Assembly (NCBI RefSeq): GCF_026125785.1
Contig: NZ_JAHCKL010000025.1
Span: 1-64,000 of the forward strand
Length of the DNA: 64,000 bases
Source of the DNA: Hydrogenophaga sp.
GTDB lineage: Bacteria > Pseudomonadota > Gammaproteobacteria > Burkholderiales > Burkholderiaceae_C
Direction: 5' to 3'
The translations under genes were made by a program, and so were the position numbers. Below the pieces are notes generated by a model. The model ran no database searches and was not told the origin of the DNA. It saw only the letters and a program-made list of their open reading frames with translations. This document shows, in pieces, positions 43,308 through 52,575 of the stretch (position 1 is its first letter; the number at the start of each line of letters is the position of its first letter).

Positions 43308-44240
43308 TCACATCCACAACGCGCGCCAGGCCAGGCGGGGCAGGTCGGCGCGGCTGAGCTTGACGCGTGTCTGCCAACTGCGGTGCTGCTGCGCCGCGAT
43401 GGCGTCGAGCACGGCCAGGCCGCCTTGCACCACCAGCCGCAGTTCCCAGCCGGCGCGCCCGGGCACGCGCAGGGCGAGCGGCGCGCCCTGCAGCATCAGG
43501 CCGCGCGCGTAGGCACAGAGTTCTGCCACCACGGCCTGCTGGCGGCCGATGCCTGCCGGGCTGTCGGGGTGACCGGATGCGGCGGGCAGGAAGTCCTCCA
43601 CCTGGGCGCCATGGCGGCGCAGCACGTCGGCCGGCAGGTAGCAGCGCTGGCGCGGCAAGTCCACGCTCAGGTCCTGCCAGAAGTTGATGAGCTGCAGGGC
43701 GCTGCAGATCTGGTCGCTCTGCTGCAGCGCAACCTCGTCGCGCACACCATACAGGTGCAGCAGCAGCCGGCCCACCGGGTTGGCCGAGAGGCGGCAGTAG
43801 GCCAGCAGTTCGGCCATGTCGGCGCAGCGGTGGGCGTTGGCGGTGTGGCGCACGTCTTGCTCGAACGCGCTGATCAGGTCGTGCAGCGGCTCCGGGGGCA
43901 GGGCGTGGCGGCGCGCGGCCAGCGCCAGCGGCCCGAAGACCTGGGGCCAGCGCCGCGAAGGCGCGGACGCGGAGGCGGGTTGCAGGCTCTGCGCCAGGTC
44001 TTCCCGGTAGGCGGCGAGGTCGGCGAGGCGGACCTCGGCCGTGGCGTCGCCCTCGTCGGCGATGTCGTCCGCCGTGCGGGCGAAGTGGTAGATGGCGGCC
44101 ACCGCCGGGCGCAGGTGCGCGGGGCAGAGCCAGGAGGCCACGGGGAAGTTCTCGTAGTGGCCGACCGCGCCACCCAGCGGTGCAGGTCCCTGGCCGGAGG
44201 TGCCGGGCGCGGCCTGAGGGGTGGGTGGAGGAGGGGTCAT
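43308..44240 (-). CDS. hpnC: HpnC-like squalene/phytoene synthase family protein
   Basis: A 310-residue trans-isoprenyl synthase. It is most like HpnC, which adds water to presqualene diphosphate to give hydroxysqualene in the HpnCDE route to squalene and hopanoids. Aspartate-rich motifs are visible in FARTADDIADEGDAT near residue 55 and LINFWQDLSVDLPRQRCYLP near 190. HYENFPVASWLCPAHLRPAVAAIYHF is characteristic of HpnC. Usually hpnD and hpnE follow. None is next to it here, so it may act with partners elsewhere or with another role. It ends 15 bp from the convergent deaminase gene. Confidence 0.82.
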   Translation of the reverse strand: MTPPPPTPQAAPGTSGQGPAPLGGAVGHYENFPVASWLCPAHLRPAVAAIYHFARTADDIADEGDATAEVRLADLAAYREDLAQSLQPASASAPSRRWPQVFGPLALAARRHALPPEPLHDLISAFEQDVRHTANAHRCADMAELLAYCRLSANPVGRLLLHLYGVRDEVALQQSDQICSALQLINFWQDLSVDLPRQRCYLPADVLRRHGAQVEDFLPAASGHPDSPAGIGRQQAVVAELCAYARGLMLQGAPLALRVPGRAGWELRLVVQGGLAVLDAIAAQQHRSWQTRVKLSRADLPRLAWRALWM

Positions 44241-44299
44241 GACGGCGATCCTGGAGATCCGTGGAAAAAAGGAGAGGAATTTACACTACAATTTTGATT

Positions 44300-44313
44300 A
44301 CTAACCGGTCAGT
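44300..44313. promoter_or_regulatory. TetR-type operator upstream of the RND efflux operon
   Basis: ACTAACCGGTCAGT is a 14-bp near-perfect palindrome centred on CCGG. It is the form often bound by AcrR/TetR repressors of efflux operons. It lies about 90 bp before the adaptor gene. A related TAACGGTCTGACC follows at 44317-44329. No tetR gene is adjacent. Confidence 0.55.
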
Positions 44314-44402
44314 CATTAACGGTCTGACCACACAGGCCATCCGTCGGCGCCCCCGGGCGCTGGCGGTTCCTCCACCCGCCATCCAGAGTGAGCCCATCCG
44401 CC

Positions 44403-45515
44403 ATGAGAACACCTGTTGTTGTCGCCGTCGTGTCCGCCGCTGCATTGCTCGCGGCGTGCTCGCGCCCTGCTGCGGCGCCCGAGCCCATCCGTTCCGTCAA
44501 GCTGCTCACCGTGGGTGCGTCTGGCGTGAGTGCGCGCACCGAATACGCGGGCGAGGTGCGCGCCCGCACCGAGTCGCGTCTGGGTTTCCGGGTGGGCGGC
44601 AAGCTGGTGCAGCGCCCGGCGGAGGTGGGGCAGCGCGTGAAGCCAGGCCAGTTGCTGGCGCAGCTCGACGCGCAGGACCTGGCGCTCTCCAGCCAGGCCG
44701 CGCAGGCGCAGGTGAGCGCGGCCCAGACCCAGCGCGACCTGGCGGCGGCCGACCTGCGGCGCTACCAGGATCTGCTGTCCCAGGGTTTCGTGAGCGGCGC
44801 GGAGATCGAGCGGCGCCAGGCCACCCTGCAGTCGGCCGAGGCGGCACTGCGGCAGGCCCGCGCACAGAGCGAGGTGCAGGGCAACCAGGCCGGCTACGCC
44901 CGGCTGGTCGCCGATGGCGCGGGCGTGGTGGTGGCAGTGGACGCCGAGGTGGGGCAGGTGGTGGCCGCCGGTTCACCGGTGGTGCGGCTGGCCCGCGATG
45001 GCGCGCGCGATGTGGTGATCTCCGTGCCGGAAGACCGGCTGGCGCAGTTCCGCCCGGGTCTGGATGCCCAGGTGCGGCTGTGGGCCGCGACGGCCAATGG
45101 CAGCGGTGCGACGCTGAATGCGCAGGTGCGCGAGGTGGCGGCCAGCGCCGACCCGGCGACGCGCACTTACCAGGTCAAGCTCTCGCTGCCGGACGGTGCC
45201 GCCGCGCCGCTGGGCGCCACGGCCTATGTCTCCCTGCCGGTGGCGACGCAGGCGCAGGCGGCGGGCGTGATCAAGCTGCCCACCAGCGCACTCATGCGTT
45301 CGGGCGAGGGCGACCGCAGTGGCTCGGCGGTGTGGGTGTACGACGCGGCCGCCGGCACGGTGCAGCCGCGCGCGGTGGTGGTGGCCGCCGCCGATGGCAA
45401 TGAGATGGTGATTGCCTCCGGCCTGAAGCCGGGCGAGGAGGTGGTGGCCGCAGGGGTGCATGTGCTGGCACCGGGCCAGAAGGTGACCCGCTTCGCCGGC
45501 ACCACCACGCAGTGA
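44403..45515 (+). CDS. RND efflux periplasmic adaptor (membrane fusion lipoprotein)
   Basis: A 370-residue membrane fusion protein that links an RND pump to an outer-membrane channel. A lipoprotein signal ends in LLAACS, with the lipidated Cys at residue 19. It has the barrel-sandwich half-motif VRARTESRLGFRVGGKLVQRPAEVGQRVKPGQLLAQLD, a coiled-coil hairpin rich in Ala/Gln (about residues 100-165), and the second half ADGAGVVVAVDAEVGQVVAAGSPVVRL. ATG 44403 is chosen at the signal peptide. The pump gene starts 7 bp later. No outer-membrane factor gene is present, so a TolC-like partner elsewhere is likely. Confidence 0.9.
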   Translation: MRTPVVVAVVSAAALLAACSRPAAAPEPIRSVKLLTVGASGVSARTEYAGEVRARTESRLGFRVGGKLVQRPAEVGQRVKPGQLLAQLDAQDLALSSQAAQAQVSAAQTQRDLAAADLRRYQDLLSQGFVSGAEIERRQATLQSAEAALRQARAQSEVQGNQAGYARLVADGAGVVVAVDAEVGQVVAAGSPVVRLARDGARDVVISVPEDRLAQFRPGLDAQVRLWAATANGSGATLNAQVREVAASADPATRTYQVKLSLPDGAAAPLGATAYVSLPVATQAQAAGVIKLPTSALMRSGEGDRSGSAVWVYDAAAGTVQPRAVVVAAADGNEMVIASGLKPGEEVVAAGVHVLAPGQKVTRFAGTTTQ

Positions 45516-45522
45516 GCGCCGC

Positions 45523-48500
45523 ATGAGCGACACGACCTCCCACACCTCCGCCCAGGGCGGCGGCAACTGGATCGCGCGTTTCAACCTCTCGCAATGGGCG
45601 CTGGACCACCAGGCCTTCACGCGCTACCTGATGATCGTGCTGATGGTGCTCGGCGTGGCCGCGTACTTCCAGCTCGGCCAGGACGAGGACCCGCCGTTCA
45701 CCTTCCGCGCCATGGTGGTGCGGGCCTACTGGCCCGGCGCCACCGCCGGGCAGGTCGCCGAACAGGTGGCCGACCGCATCGAGCGCACGCTGCAGGAGGT
45801 GCCTTACGCGGACAAGATCCGCAGCTACTCCAAGCCGGGCGAGACGCTGATCATCTTCCAGCTCAAGGATTCGTCGCCGCCGGCGGAGGTGCCGCAGATC
45901 TGGTACACGGCGCGCAAGAAGGTGGGCGACATGCGCGCCACCCTGCCGCAGGGCGTGGTGGGACCGTTCTTCAACGACGAGTTCGGTGACGTCTATGGCG
46001 TGATCTACGCGCTGCAGGGCGAGGGGTTCACGCCCGCCGAACTCAAGCAGGAGGCCGACGAGGTGCGCCAGCGCCTGCTGCGCGTGCGCGACGTGAGCAA
46101 GGTCGAGCTCTTCGGTGTGCAGGACGAGAAGCTGTTCGTGGAGATCTCGCAGAAGCGGCTGGCCACGCTGGGCCTGAACCTGCAGCAGGTGCTGGATGCG
46201 ATGGGGCAGCAGAACGCCATGGCCTCGGCCGGCGCGATCCAGGCGCCGCACGACGTGGTGCAGGTGCGCGTGGCCGGTGCGTTCAATTCGGTGGAGCAAC
46301 TGCGCGCCATGCCCATCCGCGCCGGCAGCGGCGCGCAGATGCGCTTGGGCGATCTGGCCGAGATCCGTCGCGGCTACCTGGACCCGCCCGAGGTGCTGGT
46401 GCGCCACGAGGGCAAGGACAGCATCGCCCTGGGCATTTCCATGGCCAAGGGCGGCGACATCATTGCCATGGGCAAGGCGCTGCGCGAGAGCGTGGCCGGC
46501 ATCGAGGCCACGCTGCCGGCGGGCATGCGGCTGGCGCAGGTGCAGGACCAGCCGGCCGCCGTGACCAACTCGGTCAATGAATTCGTCAAGGTGCTGATCG
46601 AGGCGGTGGTGATCGTGCTGGCGGTGAGCTTTCTCTCGCTGGGCCTGCACCGCCGCGAGGGCGGCACCGGGCTGCGCCGCTACCGCCTGGACATGCGCCC
46701 CGGCCTGGTGGTGTTCATCACCATTCCGCTGGTGCTGGCCATCACCTTCCTGGCCATGCACTACTTCGGCATCGGCCTGCACAAGATATCGCTGGGGTCG
46801 CTGATCATCGCGCTGGGCCTGCTGGTGGACGACGCCATCATCGCGGTGGAGATGATGGTGCGCAAGCTGGAGGAAGGCTACGGCATGATGCGCGCGGCCA
46901 CCTTCACCTGGGAGGCCACGGCCATGCCCATGCTCACCGGCACGCTGATCACGGCGGCGGGTTTCCTGCCCATCGGGCTGGCCAACTCCACCACCGGCGA
47001 ATACACCTTTGCCATCTTCGCGGTGACGGTGCTGGCGCTGGTGATCTCCTGGGTGGTGGCGGTGATGTTCGTGCCTTACCTGGGCGTGGTGCTGCTCAAG
47101 GTCAAGCCGCACCTGGGCGAGGCCCACGAGGTGTTCGACGGGCCGTTCTACTTGCGCTTTCGCGCATTGGTGGACTGGTGCGTGAAGCACCGCTGGCTCA
47201 CCATCGGCGCGACGGTGCTGACCTTCGTGCTGGGCATGGCTGGCATGGGCAAGGTGCAGCAGCAGTTCTTCCCGGATTCGAGCCGGCCGGAGATCCTGGT
47301 CGACATCTGGCTGCCCGAGGGCAGCAGCATCCGCGCCATGGACGAGGTCACGCGGCGCGTGGAGCAGCGCCTGGCCGGCGAGCCTGGCGTGCGCGGCGTG
47401 ACGACCTGGGTGGGTTCGGGCGTGCCGCGCTTCTACCTGCCGCTGGACCAGATCTTTCCGCAGACCAATGTGTCGCAGATGATCGTGCTGCCCAAGGATC
47501 TGAAGACCCGCGAGACCTTGCGCAAGGCGCTGCCGGCGCTGCTGGCCACCGAGTTTCCCGAGGTGCGTGGCCGCGTGAAGCTGCTGCCCAATGGGCCGCC
47601 GGTGCCGTATCCGGTGCAGTTCCGCGTGGTGGGCAGCGACCCGGACGTGCTGCGCGGCCTGGCCGACGAGGTCAAGCAGGCCATGCGCGAGAGCCCGAAC
47701 ACGCGCGGCGTGAACGACAACTGGAACGAGTCGGTCAAGCGCCTGCGCCTGGAGGTGGACCAGTCCAAGGCGCGCGCGCTGGGCGTCTCCAGCCAGTCGA
47801 TTGCCCAGGCCTCGCGCACGCTGCTCAGCGGCACGACGGTGGGGCAGTACCGCGAGGGCGACAAGCTGATCGACATCGTGTTGCGCCAGCCGCTGGACGA
47901 GCGCGATGCCATCAGCAGCCTGACCAACGCCTACCTGCCCACGGCCAGCGGCCAGGCGATTCCGCTGCTGCAGATCGCCAAGCCGGTGTTCGACTGGGAG
48001 CCCGGTGTACTGTGGCGCGAGAACCGGGACTACGCCATCACGGTGCAGAGCGACGTGGTGGAAGGCCTGCAAGGAGCCACCGTCACCGCCGAACTGCAGC
48101 CGGCGCTGAAGAAGATCAGCGATGGCTGGGCCACGCGCGGCCTCAATGGCTACCACATCGAGGTGGCGGGCGCGGTGGAGGAGAGCAGCAAGGGCTCGGC
48201 CTCGATCGTGGTGGGCATTCCGCTGATGCTGTTCATCGTTTTCACCTTGCTGATGCTGCAGTTGCAGAGCTTCAGCCGCGCCATGCTGGTGTTCCTCACC
48301 GGCCCGCTGGGCATGGCCGGGGTGGCGGGTGCGCTGCTGGCGCTGAACCGGCCTTTCGGCTTCGTGGCGCTGCTGGGCGTGATCGCGCTCATGGGCATGA
48401 TCCAGCGCAACTCGGTGATCCTGATCGACCAGATCGAGCAGGACCGCGCGCGCGGCGTGCCGGCCTGGGACGCCATCGTGGAGGCTGCCGTGCGCCGCAT

Positions 48501-48675
48501 GCGCCCCATCGTGCTGACCGCGGCGGCGGCGGTGCTGGCCATGATCCCGCTGTCACGCAGTGTGTTCTGGGGACCGATGGCGGTGGCGATCATGGGGGGC
48601 CTGGTCGTGGCGACCGTGCTGACGCTGCTGGCGCTGCCGGCGATGTACGCGGCCTGGTTCCGGGTGAAGCGGTAG
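45523..48675 (+). CDS. RND efflux pump inner-membrane transporter (AcrB/HAE-like)
   Basis: A 1050-residue RND transporter with the normal 12-helix layout and two large periplasmic loops. It exports drugs or metabolites using the proton gradient. Visible marks are the first transmembrane start ALDHQAFTRYLMIVLMVLGVAAYFQLG, the GSLIIALGLLVDDAIIAVEMMVRKLEEG proton-relay region with adjacent Asp residues, and LLGVIALMGMIQRNSVILIDQIEQDRARG in the second half. The start is 7 bp after the adaptor, so the two form an operon. The sequence is more like multidrug or small-molecule exporters than heavy-metal (CzcA) pumps. The substrate is unknown. Confidence 0.93.
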   Translation: MSDTTSHTSAQGGGNWIARFNLSQWALDHQAFTRYLMIVLMVLGVAAYFQLGQDEDPPFTFRAMVVRAYWPGATAGQVAEQVADRIERTLQEVPYADKIRSYSKPGETLIIFQLKDSSPPAEVPQIWYTARKKVGDMRATLPQGVVGPFFNDEFGDVYGVIYALQGEGFTPAELKQEADEVRQRLLRVRDVSKVELFGVQDEKLFVEISQKRLATLGLNLQQVLDAMGQQNAMASAGAIQAPHDVVQVRVAGAFNSVEQLRAMPIRAGSGAQMRLGDLAEIRRGYLDPPEVLVRHEGKDSIALGISMAKGGDIIAMGKALRESVAGIEATLPAGMRLAQVQDQPAAVTNSVNEFVKVLIEAVVIVLAVSFLSLGLHRREGGTGLRRYRLDMRPGLVVFITIPLVLAITFLAMHYFGIGLHKISLGSLIIALGLLVDDAIIAVEMMVRKLEEGYGMMRAATFTWEATAMPMLTGTLITAAGFLPIGLANSTTGEYTFAIFAVTVLALVISWVVAVMFVPYLGVVLLKVKPHLGEAHEVFDGPFYLRFRALVDWCVKHRWLTIGATVLTFVLGMAGMGKVQQQFFPDSSRPEILVDIWLPEGSSIRAMDEVTRRVEQRLAGEPGVRGVTTWVGSGVPRFYLPLDQIFPQTNVSQMIVLPKDLKTRETLRKALPALLATEFPEVRGRVKLLPNGPPVPYPVQFRVVGSDPDVLRGLADEVKQAMRESPNTRGVNDNWNESVKRLRLEVDQSKARALGVSSQSIAQASRTLLSGTTVGQYREGDKLIDIVLRQPLDERDAISSLTNAYLPTASGQAIPLLQIAKPVFDWEPGVLWRENRDYAITVQSDVVEGLQGATVTAELQPALKKISDGWATRGLNGYHIEVAGAVEESSKGSASIVVGIPLMLFIVFTLLMLQLQSFSRAMLVFLTGPLGMAGVAGALLALNRPFGFVALLGVIALMGMIQRNSVILIDQIEQDRARGVPAWDAIVEAAVRRMRPIVLTAAAAVLAMIPLSRSVFWGPMAVAIMGGLVVATVLTLLALPAMYAAWFRVKR

Positions 48676-48714
48676 GCCCGCTGGAAGGCGGGAAAAGCAT
48701 GAACAATAGCGGTC

Positions 48715-49614
48715 ATGCGTCTGCGCCACATCGAAGTCTTCAACGCGGTCATGCTCACCGGCAGCGTCAGCGCTGCCGCGCGCATGATCAACGTGACCCA
48801 GCCGGCCGTGAGCCGCACCCTGCAGCATGCCGAGCTGCAACTGGGTTTTCAGTTGTTCCAGCGCGTGGGCGGCCGCCTGAAGCCGACGGTGGAGGCGCAG
48901 ACGCTGTACCCGCACATCGAGCGCCTGTTCGCCCAGCTCGACGAGGTGCAGCGCCTCTCGGCCAGCCTCAAGGCCGGGCGCGGACAGGGCGAGTTGCGGG
49001 TGCTGACGGTCCTGGCGCTGAGCTATGAGGTGTTCCCGCGCGCCATGCGGCTGTTCCGCGAACGGCATCCGGCCGTGAAGGTGCACCACGAGGCGCTGCA
49101 CTCGCCGCAGATCGTGTCGTCCCTGGTGCTGCAGGAGGCCGACGTGGGCTACGTGTTCAGCGCCGTGTCGCATCCTGCGCTGGCGCAGGAGCAATTGGCC
49201 GAGCGGCGCGTGGTCTGCGTGGTGCCCAAGGGTCTGCTCTCGCCGCGCCAGGTCAAGGCTGGCACGCTCACGCTGGCGCAACTGGCCAAGCTGCCCGTGA
49301 TCGCGCTCGACGGGCAGGATCCGCTGGGCATGCTGTTGGCGCACACGGTGCGAGACAGCGGCACCGGCCTGAACGAGGTGATGACGGTGCAGACCTACCA
49401 CGTGGCGCTGGCGCTGGCCCACCACGGCGTGGGCGTGGCGATGGTGGAGCAGTGCACGGCGGCCTCGGCAGACCCGTCGCGGGTGGACGTGCTGGCGCTC
49501 GAGCCCCGGGTGGCCACCACGGTGCGCATGCTGCGCCCCGCGGCACGGCCCAATTCGCAGATCGCGCGCGCCTTTACGCGCTGTATGCAGCAAGCCCTGC
49601 AGCAACTGGCCTGA
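48715..49614 (+). CDS. LysR-family regulator
   Basis: A 299-residue LysR regulator. The helix-turn-helix is MRLRHIEVFNAVMLTGSVSAAARMINVTQPAVSRTLQHAELQLG, close to the OccR/NocR group that controls opine and amino-acid catabolism. The effector domain holds LRVLTVLALSYEVFPRAM and HEALHSPQIVSSLVLQEADVGYVF. It starts at ATG 48715. Its 3' end overlaps the convergent D-amino-acid dehydrogenase gene by 41 bp. Its location suggests control of the dehydrogenase, aminotransferase or TAXI-TRAP genes. It does not have the classical divergent promoter with any of them. Confidence 0.88.
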   Translation: MRLRHIEVFNAVMLTGSVSAAARMINVTQPAVSRTLQHAELQLGFQLFQRVGGRLKPTVEAQTLYPHIERLFAQLDEVQRLSASLKAGRGQGELRVLTVLALSYEVFPRAMRLFRERHPAVKVHHEALHSPQIVSSLVLQEADVGYVFSAVSHPALAQEQLAERRVVCVVPKGLLSPRQVKAGTLTLAQLAKLPVIALDGQDPLGMLLAHTVRDSGTGLNEVMTVQTYHVALALAHHGVGVAMVEQCTAASADPSRVDVLALEPRVATTVRMLRPAARPNSQIARAFTRCMQQALQQLA

Positions 49615-50863
49615 GCGCCGGGCCCAGCGCGGCGGCCACGCGCTGCGCGCTGCCAAAGGCCAGCGTGAAACCCAGGGCACCGTGTCCGGTGTTGAAAAGC
49701 AGGTTGTCTGGCGCACCGGGCAGACGGCCCAGCACCGGCAGGCCGGTGGGCGTGGCCGGGCGCAGGCCGGCCCAGGGTTGTACGTTCTCGAAGCGGCCGG
49801 CCTGGGGAAAGACGTCGCGGGTGCTGTCCACCAGCGAGGCGATGCGGTCGGCCGGGATGTCGCGTCCATAGCCCACCAGCTCGGCCATGCCGGCCACGCG
49901 GAGGCGCTCGCCGATGCGGGCGAACACCACCTTGCGCTTGGCATCGGTGACGTTCACGCGCGGCGCCACCCCCTCGGCGGTGGCGTCCACCGGCACGGTG
50001 ATGCTGTAGCCCTTGAGCGGGTAGACCGGCACCGTCAGGCCCAATGGCGCGGCCAGACGGTGCGAGCCGGTGCCCAGGGCAACGACGAAGGCGTCGGCCT
50101 CGATGCGGCCGCCCTCGCGGGTGTCGGCGGCGATGATGCGCCGCCCGTGGCGGACCAGGCGCGTGACCTCGGTCTGGAAACGGAACCGCACGCCGCGCGT
50201 CTGCAGCAGGCGCTGCAGGGCTTCGCAGACCATGAGGCAGTCGGCAGCGCATTCGCTGGGTGTGTGGATGGCGCCGGCAAAGCGCGGCGCGTAGTGCGCC
50301 AGTGCCGGCTCGATGGCCACCGCCTCGCGGGCCGAGACGGCTTGCTGCGAGGTACCCATGCTTTGCTGCAGCGCCATCTGGCGGCGTGCGCCGGCGAAGG
50401 AGGCTTCGTCGGGGTAGAGCACGAGCTTGCCGGTGGCGGAGAAGTCGCAGGCCAAGGATTCTTGCGTGCGCAACAGGTCGAAGGCGGCACGGCTCTCGGC
50501 CGCCAGGGCCAGCAGTTGCGCCGTGGTGTTGCGGGACACGCTGGCGCGGCAGGCCGCCAGGAAGCGCAGGCCCCAGGCCCATTGGTGCGGGTCCATGCGC
50601 AGGCGGAACTTCAGCGGCGAGTCGGCCGCCAGCAGCAGGCGCGGCAACTGCAGCCAGAGCGAAGGGTCGGCCAGCGGCTGCACATAGGAGTAGCTCAGCT
50701 GCGCCCCGTTGGCGCCGCTGGCCCCGGCGCCGGTGTGGGCGCTGTCGACCACCGTCACATGGTGGCCGTCGCGGTGCAGTTGCCAGGCGGTGGCCAGGCC
50801 GACGATGCCGGCGCCCAGCACGCACACATGCCGGGAAGACGACGAGGAAGAGGGGGCGTTCAT
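49574..50863 (-). CDS. dadA: D-amino-acid dehydrogenase (DadA-like FAD oxidoreductase)
   Basis: A 429-residue FAD-dependent DAO-fold oxidoreductase like DadA. It oxidises D-amino acids to oxo acids and passes electrons to quinone. The FAD loop is HVCVLGAGIVGLATAWQLHRDGHHVTVVD near residue 12, followed by GASGANGAQLSYSYVQPLADPS, which is typical of DadA. GYSITVPVD and the C-terminal WAGLRPATPTGLPVLG with LLFNTGHGALGFTLAFGSA are also characteristic. ATG 50863 is chosen next to the conserved fold. It is divergent from the aminotransferase across a 196-bp spacer holding the RAAAAGTSATTTTY palindrome. The two may jointly handle an unusual amino acid. Confidence 0.88.
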   Translation of the reverse strand: MNAPSSSSSSRHVCVLGAGIVGLATAWQLHRDGHHVTVVDSAHTGAGASGANGAQLSYSYVQPLADPSLWLQLPRLLLAADSPLKFRLRMDPHQWAWGLRFLAACRASVSRNTTAQLLALAAESRAAFDLLRTQESLACDFSATGKLVLYPDEASFAGARRQMALQQSMGTSQQAVSAREAVAIEPALAHYAPRFAGAIHTPSECAADCLMVCEALQRLLQTRGVRFRFQTEVTRLVRHGRRIIAADTREGGRIEADAFVVALGTGSHRLAAPLGLTVPVYPLKGYSITVPVDATAEGVAPRVNVTDAKRKVVFARIGERLRVAGMAELVGYGRDIPADRIASLVDSTRDVFPQAGRFENVQPWAGLRPATPTGLPVLGRLPGAPDNLLFNTGHGALGFTLAFGSAQRVAAALGPALRPVAAGLAAYSA

Positions 50864-50981
50864 GGCAACCTGACTGTAGGCAGGTCGTGCCCATCTGCAA
50901 AATGACGATCGCGCGGTGGCCCATGCCTGGAAGTCATGGGTGCGGGCAGTGGCCCATAAACCGCGGGCATGGATCAGGCTC

Positions 50982-50995
50982 AAAAAGTCATTTTC
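50982..50995. promoter_or_regulatory. Palindromic operator candidate, copy 3 (AAAAAGTCATTTTC)
   Basis: It lies in the dadA/aminotransferase divergent spacer, centred about 72 bp upstream of the aminotransferase ATG. It matches the copy at 11731-11744 in 13 of 14 positions and the one at 5401-5414 in 12. The same distance range to the downstream gene (72-90 bp) at all three sites points to one activator. Confidence 0.6.
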
Positions 50996-51059
50996 GGCAC
51001 GGCGGGGCGCTCCGTACACTGCGGCCACCCTGGTCGTCCGCCGCCACCCACTTTCCCCC

Positions 51060-52418
51060 ATGAATGCTCCGTCCACCCGCGTCTTCCATCGTCAGCTTCG
51101 CCATGGTCTGCCTGTGGCCGTCAGTGGCAAGGGCATCACCCTGACCGATGCCCAGGGCAAGGTCTATCTCGATGCCTCGGGCGGCGCTGCGGTCTCCTGC
51201 CTGGGGCATGGCCATCCGGACGTGGTGGCGGCCATGCACGCGCAGATCGACCGCCTGGCCTATGCGCACACCAGCTTCTTCACCACCGAGGTGGCGGAGG
51301 AACTGGCCGACGTGTTGATCGAAAGCGCACCGGCCGGCATGACGCACGCCTACTTCGTGAGCGGCGGCTCGGAAGCGGTAGAGGCGGCGCTGAAGATGGC
51401 GCGGCAGTACTTCGTGGAGATCGGCCAGCCGCAGCGGCGCCACTTCATCGCGCGCCGCCAGAGCTACCACGGCAATACGCTGGGCGCGCTCGCGGTAGGG
51501 GGCAACGCCTGGCGGCGCGAGCAGTTCAAGCCGCTGCTGATCGATGTCACGCACGTCTCGCCCTGCTACGAGTACCGCGACCGGCGTGCCGACGAGACAC
51601 CTGAACAGTACGGCCAGCGCCTGGTGGCCGAACTGGAAGAGACCATTGCCCGGCTGGGAGCGGACTCGGTGATGGCCTTCGTGGCCGAGACCGTGGGCGG
51701 CGCCACCGCTGGCGTGCTCACGCCGGTGCCGGGTTATTTCAAGGGCGTGCGCGAACTCTGCGACCGCCACGGCATCCTGTTGATCCTGGATGAGGTGATG
51801 TGCGGCATGGGCCGCACCGGCACGCTGCACGCCTGCGAGCAGGAGGGCGTGGTGCCTGACCTGCTGACGATTGCCAAGGGCCTGGGCGGCGGCTACCAGC
51901 CGATCGGCGCCGTGCTGGCGCAGGGCCGGGTGGTGGAAGCCTTCCGCAAGGGCAGCGGGCTGTTCCAGCACGGGCATACCTACCTGGGGCATGCCGTCGC
52001 CTGTGCGGCCGCGCTGGCGGTGCAGCGCGTGATCCAGCGCGACGGCCTGCTGCAGCAGGTGCGCGAGCGCGGAGATCACCTGCAGCGCCTGTTGACCCAG
52101 GCCTTCGGATCGCATCCGCACGTGGGCGACATTCGTGGGCGTGGCCTGTTCTGGGGTATCGAACTGGTGCGCGAGCGCACCAGCAAGCAGTGGTTCGACC
52201 CCGTGCACAAGCTGCACGCCAGCATCAAGAGCAAAGCCATGGCCGGCGGTGTGCTGGTCTATCCCATGGGCGGGACGGTGGACGGCCGCTGCGGCGATCA
52301 CGTGCTGCTGGCGCCCCCTTTCATCAGTACAGAGGCCGAGTTGGCGCAGATCGTGGAGCGGCTGGCCTCCGCCATCGATCTGGCGGTGGCTCAGGCTGAC
52401 GAGGCACTGACGGCATGA
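51060..52418 (+). CDS. Class III PLP-dependent aminotransferase
   Basis: A 452-residue fold-type I, class III aminotransferase that moves an amino group, often from an omega position, to pyruvate or 2-oxoglutarate. Features are [20 protein letters not shown] near residue 36, [21 protein letters not shown], the cofactor-binding [14 protein letters not shown] and the Schiff-base lysine Lys273 in [38 protein letters not shown] is also standard. ATG 51060 begins the conserved region, although an upstream in-frame start exists. Its promoter has the palindrome shared with the hydroxyquinol region. The amino donor is unknown. The TAXI-TRAP genes follow 157 bp later. Confidence 0.9.
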   Translation: MNAPSTRVFHRQLRHGLPVAVSGKGITLTDAQGKVYLDASGGAAVSCLGHGHPDVVAAMHAQIDRLAYAHTSFFTTEVAEELADVLIESAPAGMTHAYFVSGGSEAVEAALKMARQYFVEIGQPQRRHFIARRQSYHGNTLGALAVGGNAWRREQFKPLLIDVTHVSPCYEYRDRRADETPEQYGQRLVAELEETIARLGADSVMAFVAETVGGATAGVLTPVPGYFKGVRELCDRHGILLILDEVMCGMGRTGTLHACEQEGVVPDLLTIAKGLGGGYQPIGAVLAQGRVVEAFRKGSGLFQHGHTYLGHAVACAAALAVQRVIQRDGLLQQVRERGDHLQRLLTQAFGSHPHVGDIRGRGLFWGIELVRERTSKQWFDPVHKLHASIKSKAMAGGVLVYPMGGTVDGRCGDHVLLAPPFISTEAELAQIVERLASAIDLAVAQADEALTA

Positions 52419-52575
52419 CGCTTTTGCATACCTTTCCCGGGTAAACACTAGGCTTTTGGGGCCGGGTTTGCACGGAGCTTGCTTTAGGATTTGTTCACCT
52501 TCGCAAGCTTTCGAGGACCGGCCTTCCAGGCCACCACGATTGTTCAACCAAGCAGCAAACTGCAGGAGCTTTCCC

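Noticed and set aside
45292-48156. Long open frame antisense to the RND pump
   Set aside because: It is a shadow of the conserved pump gene, with low-complexity His/Ala/Gln content.
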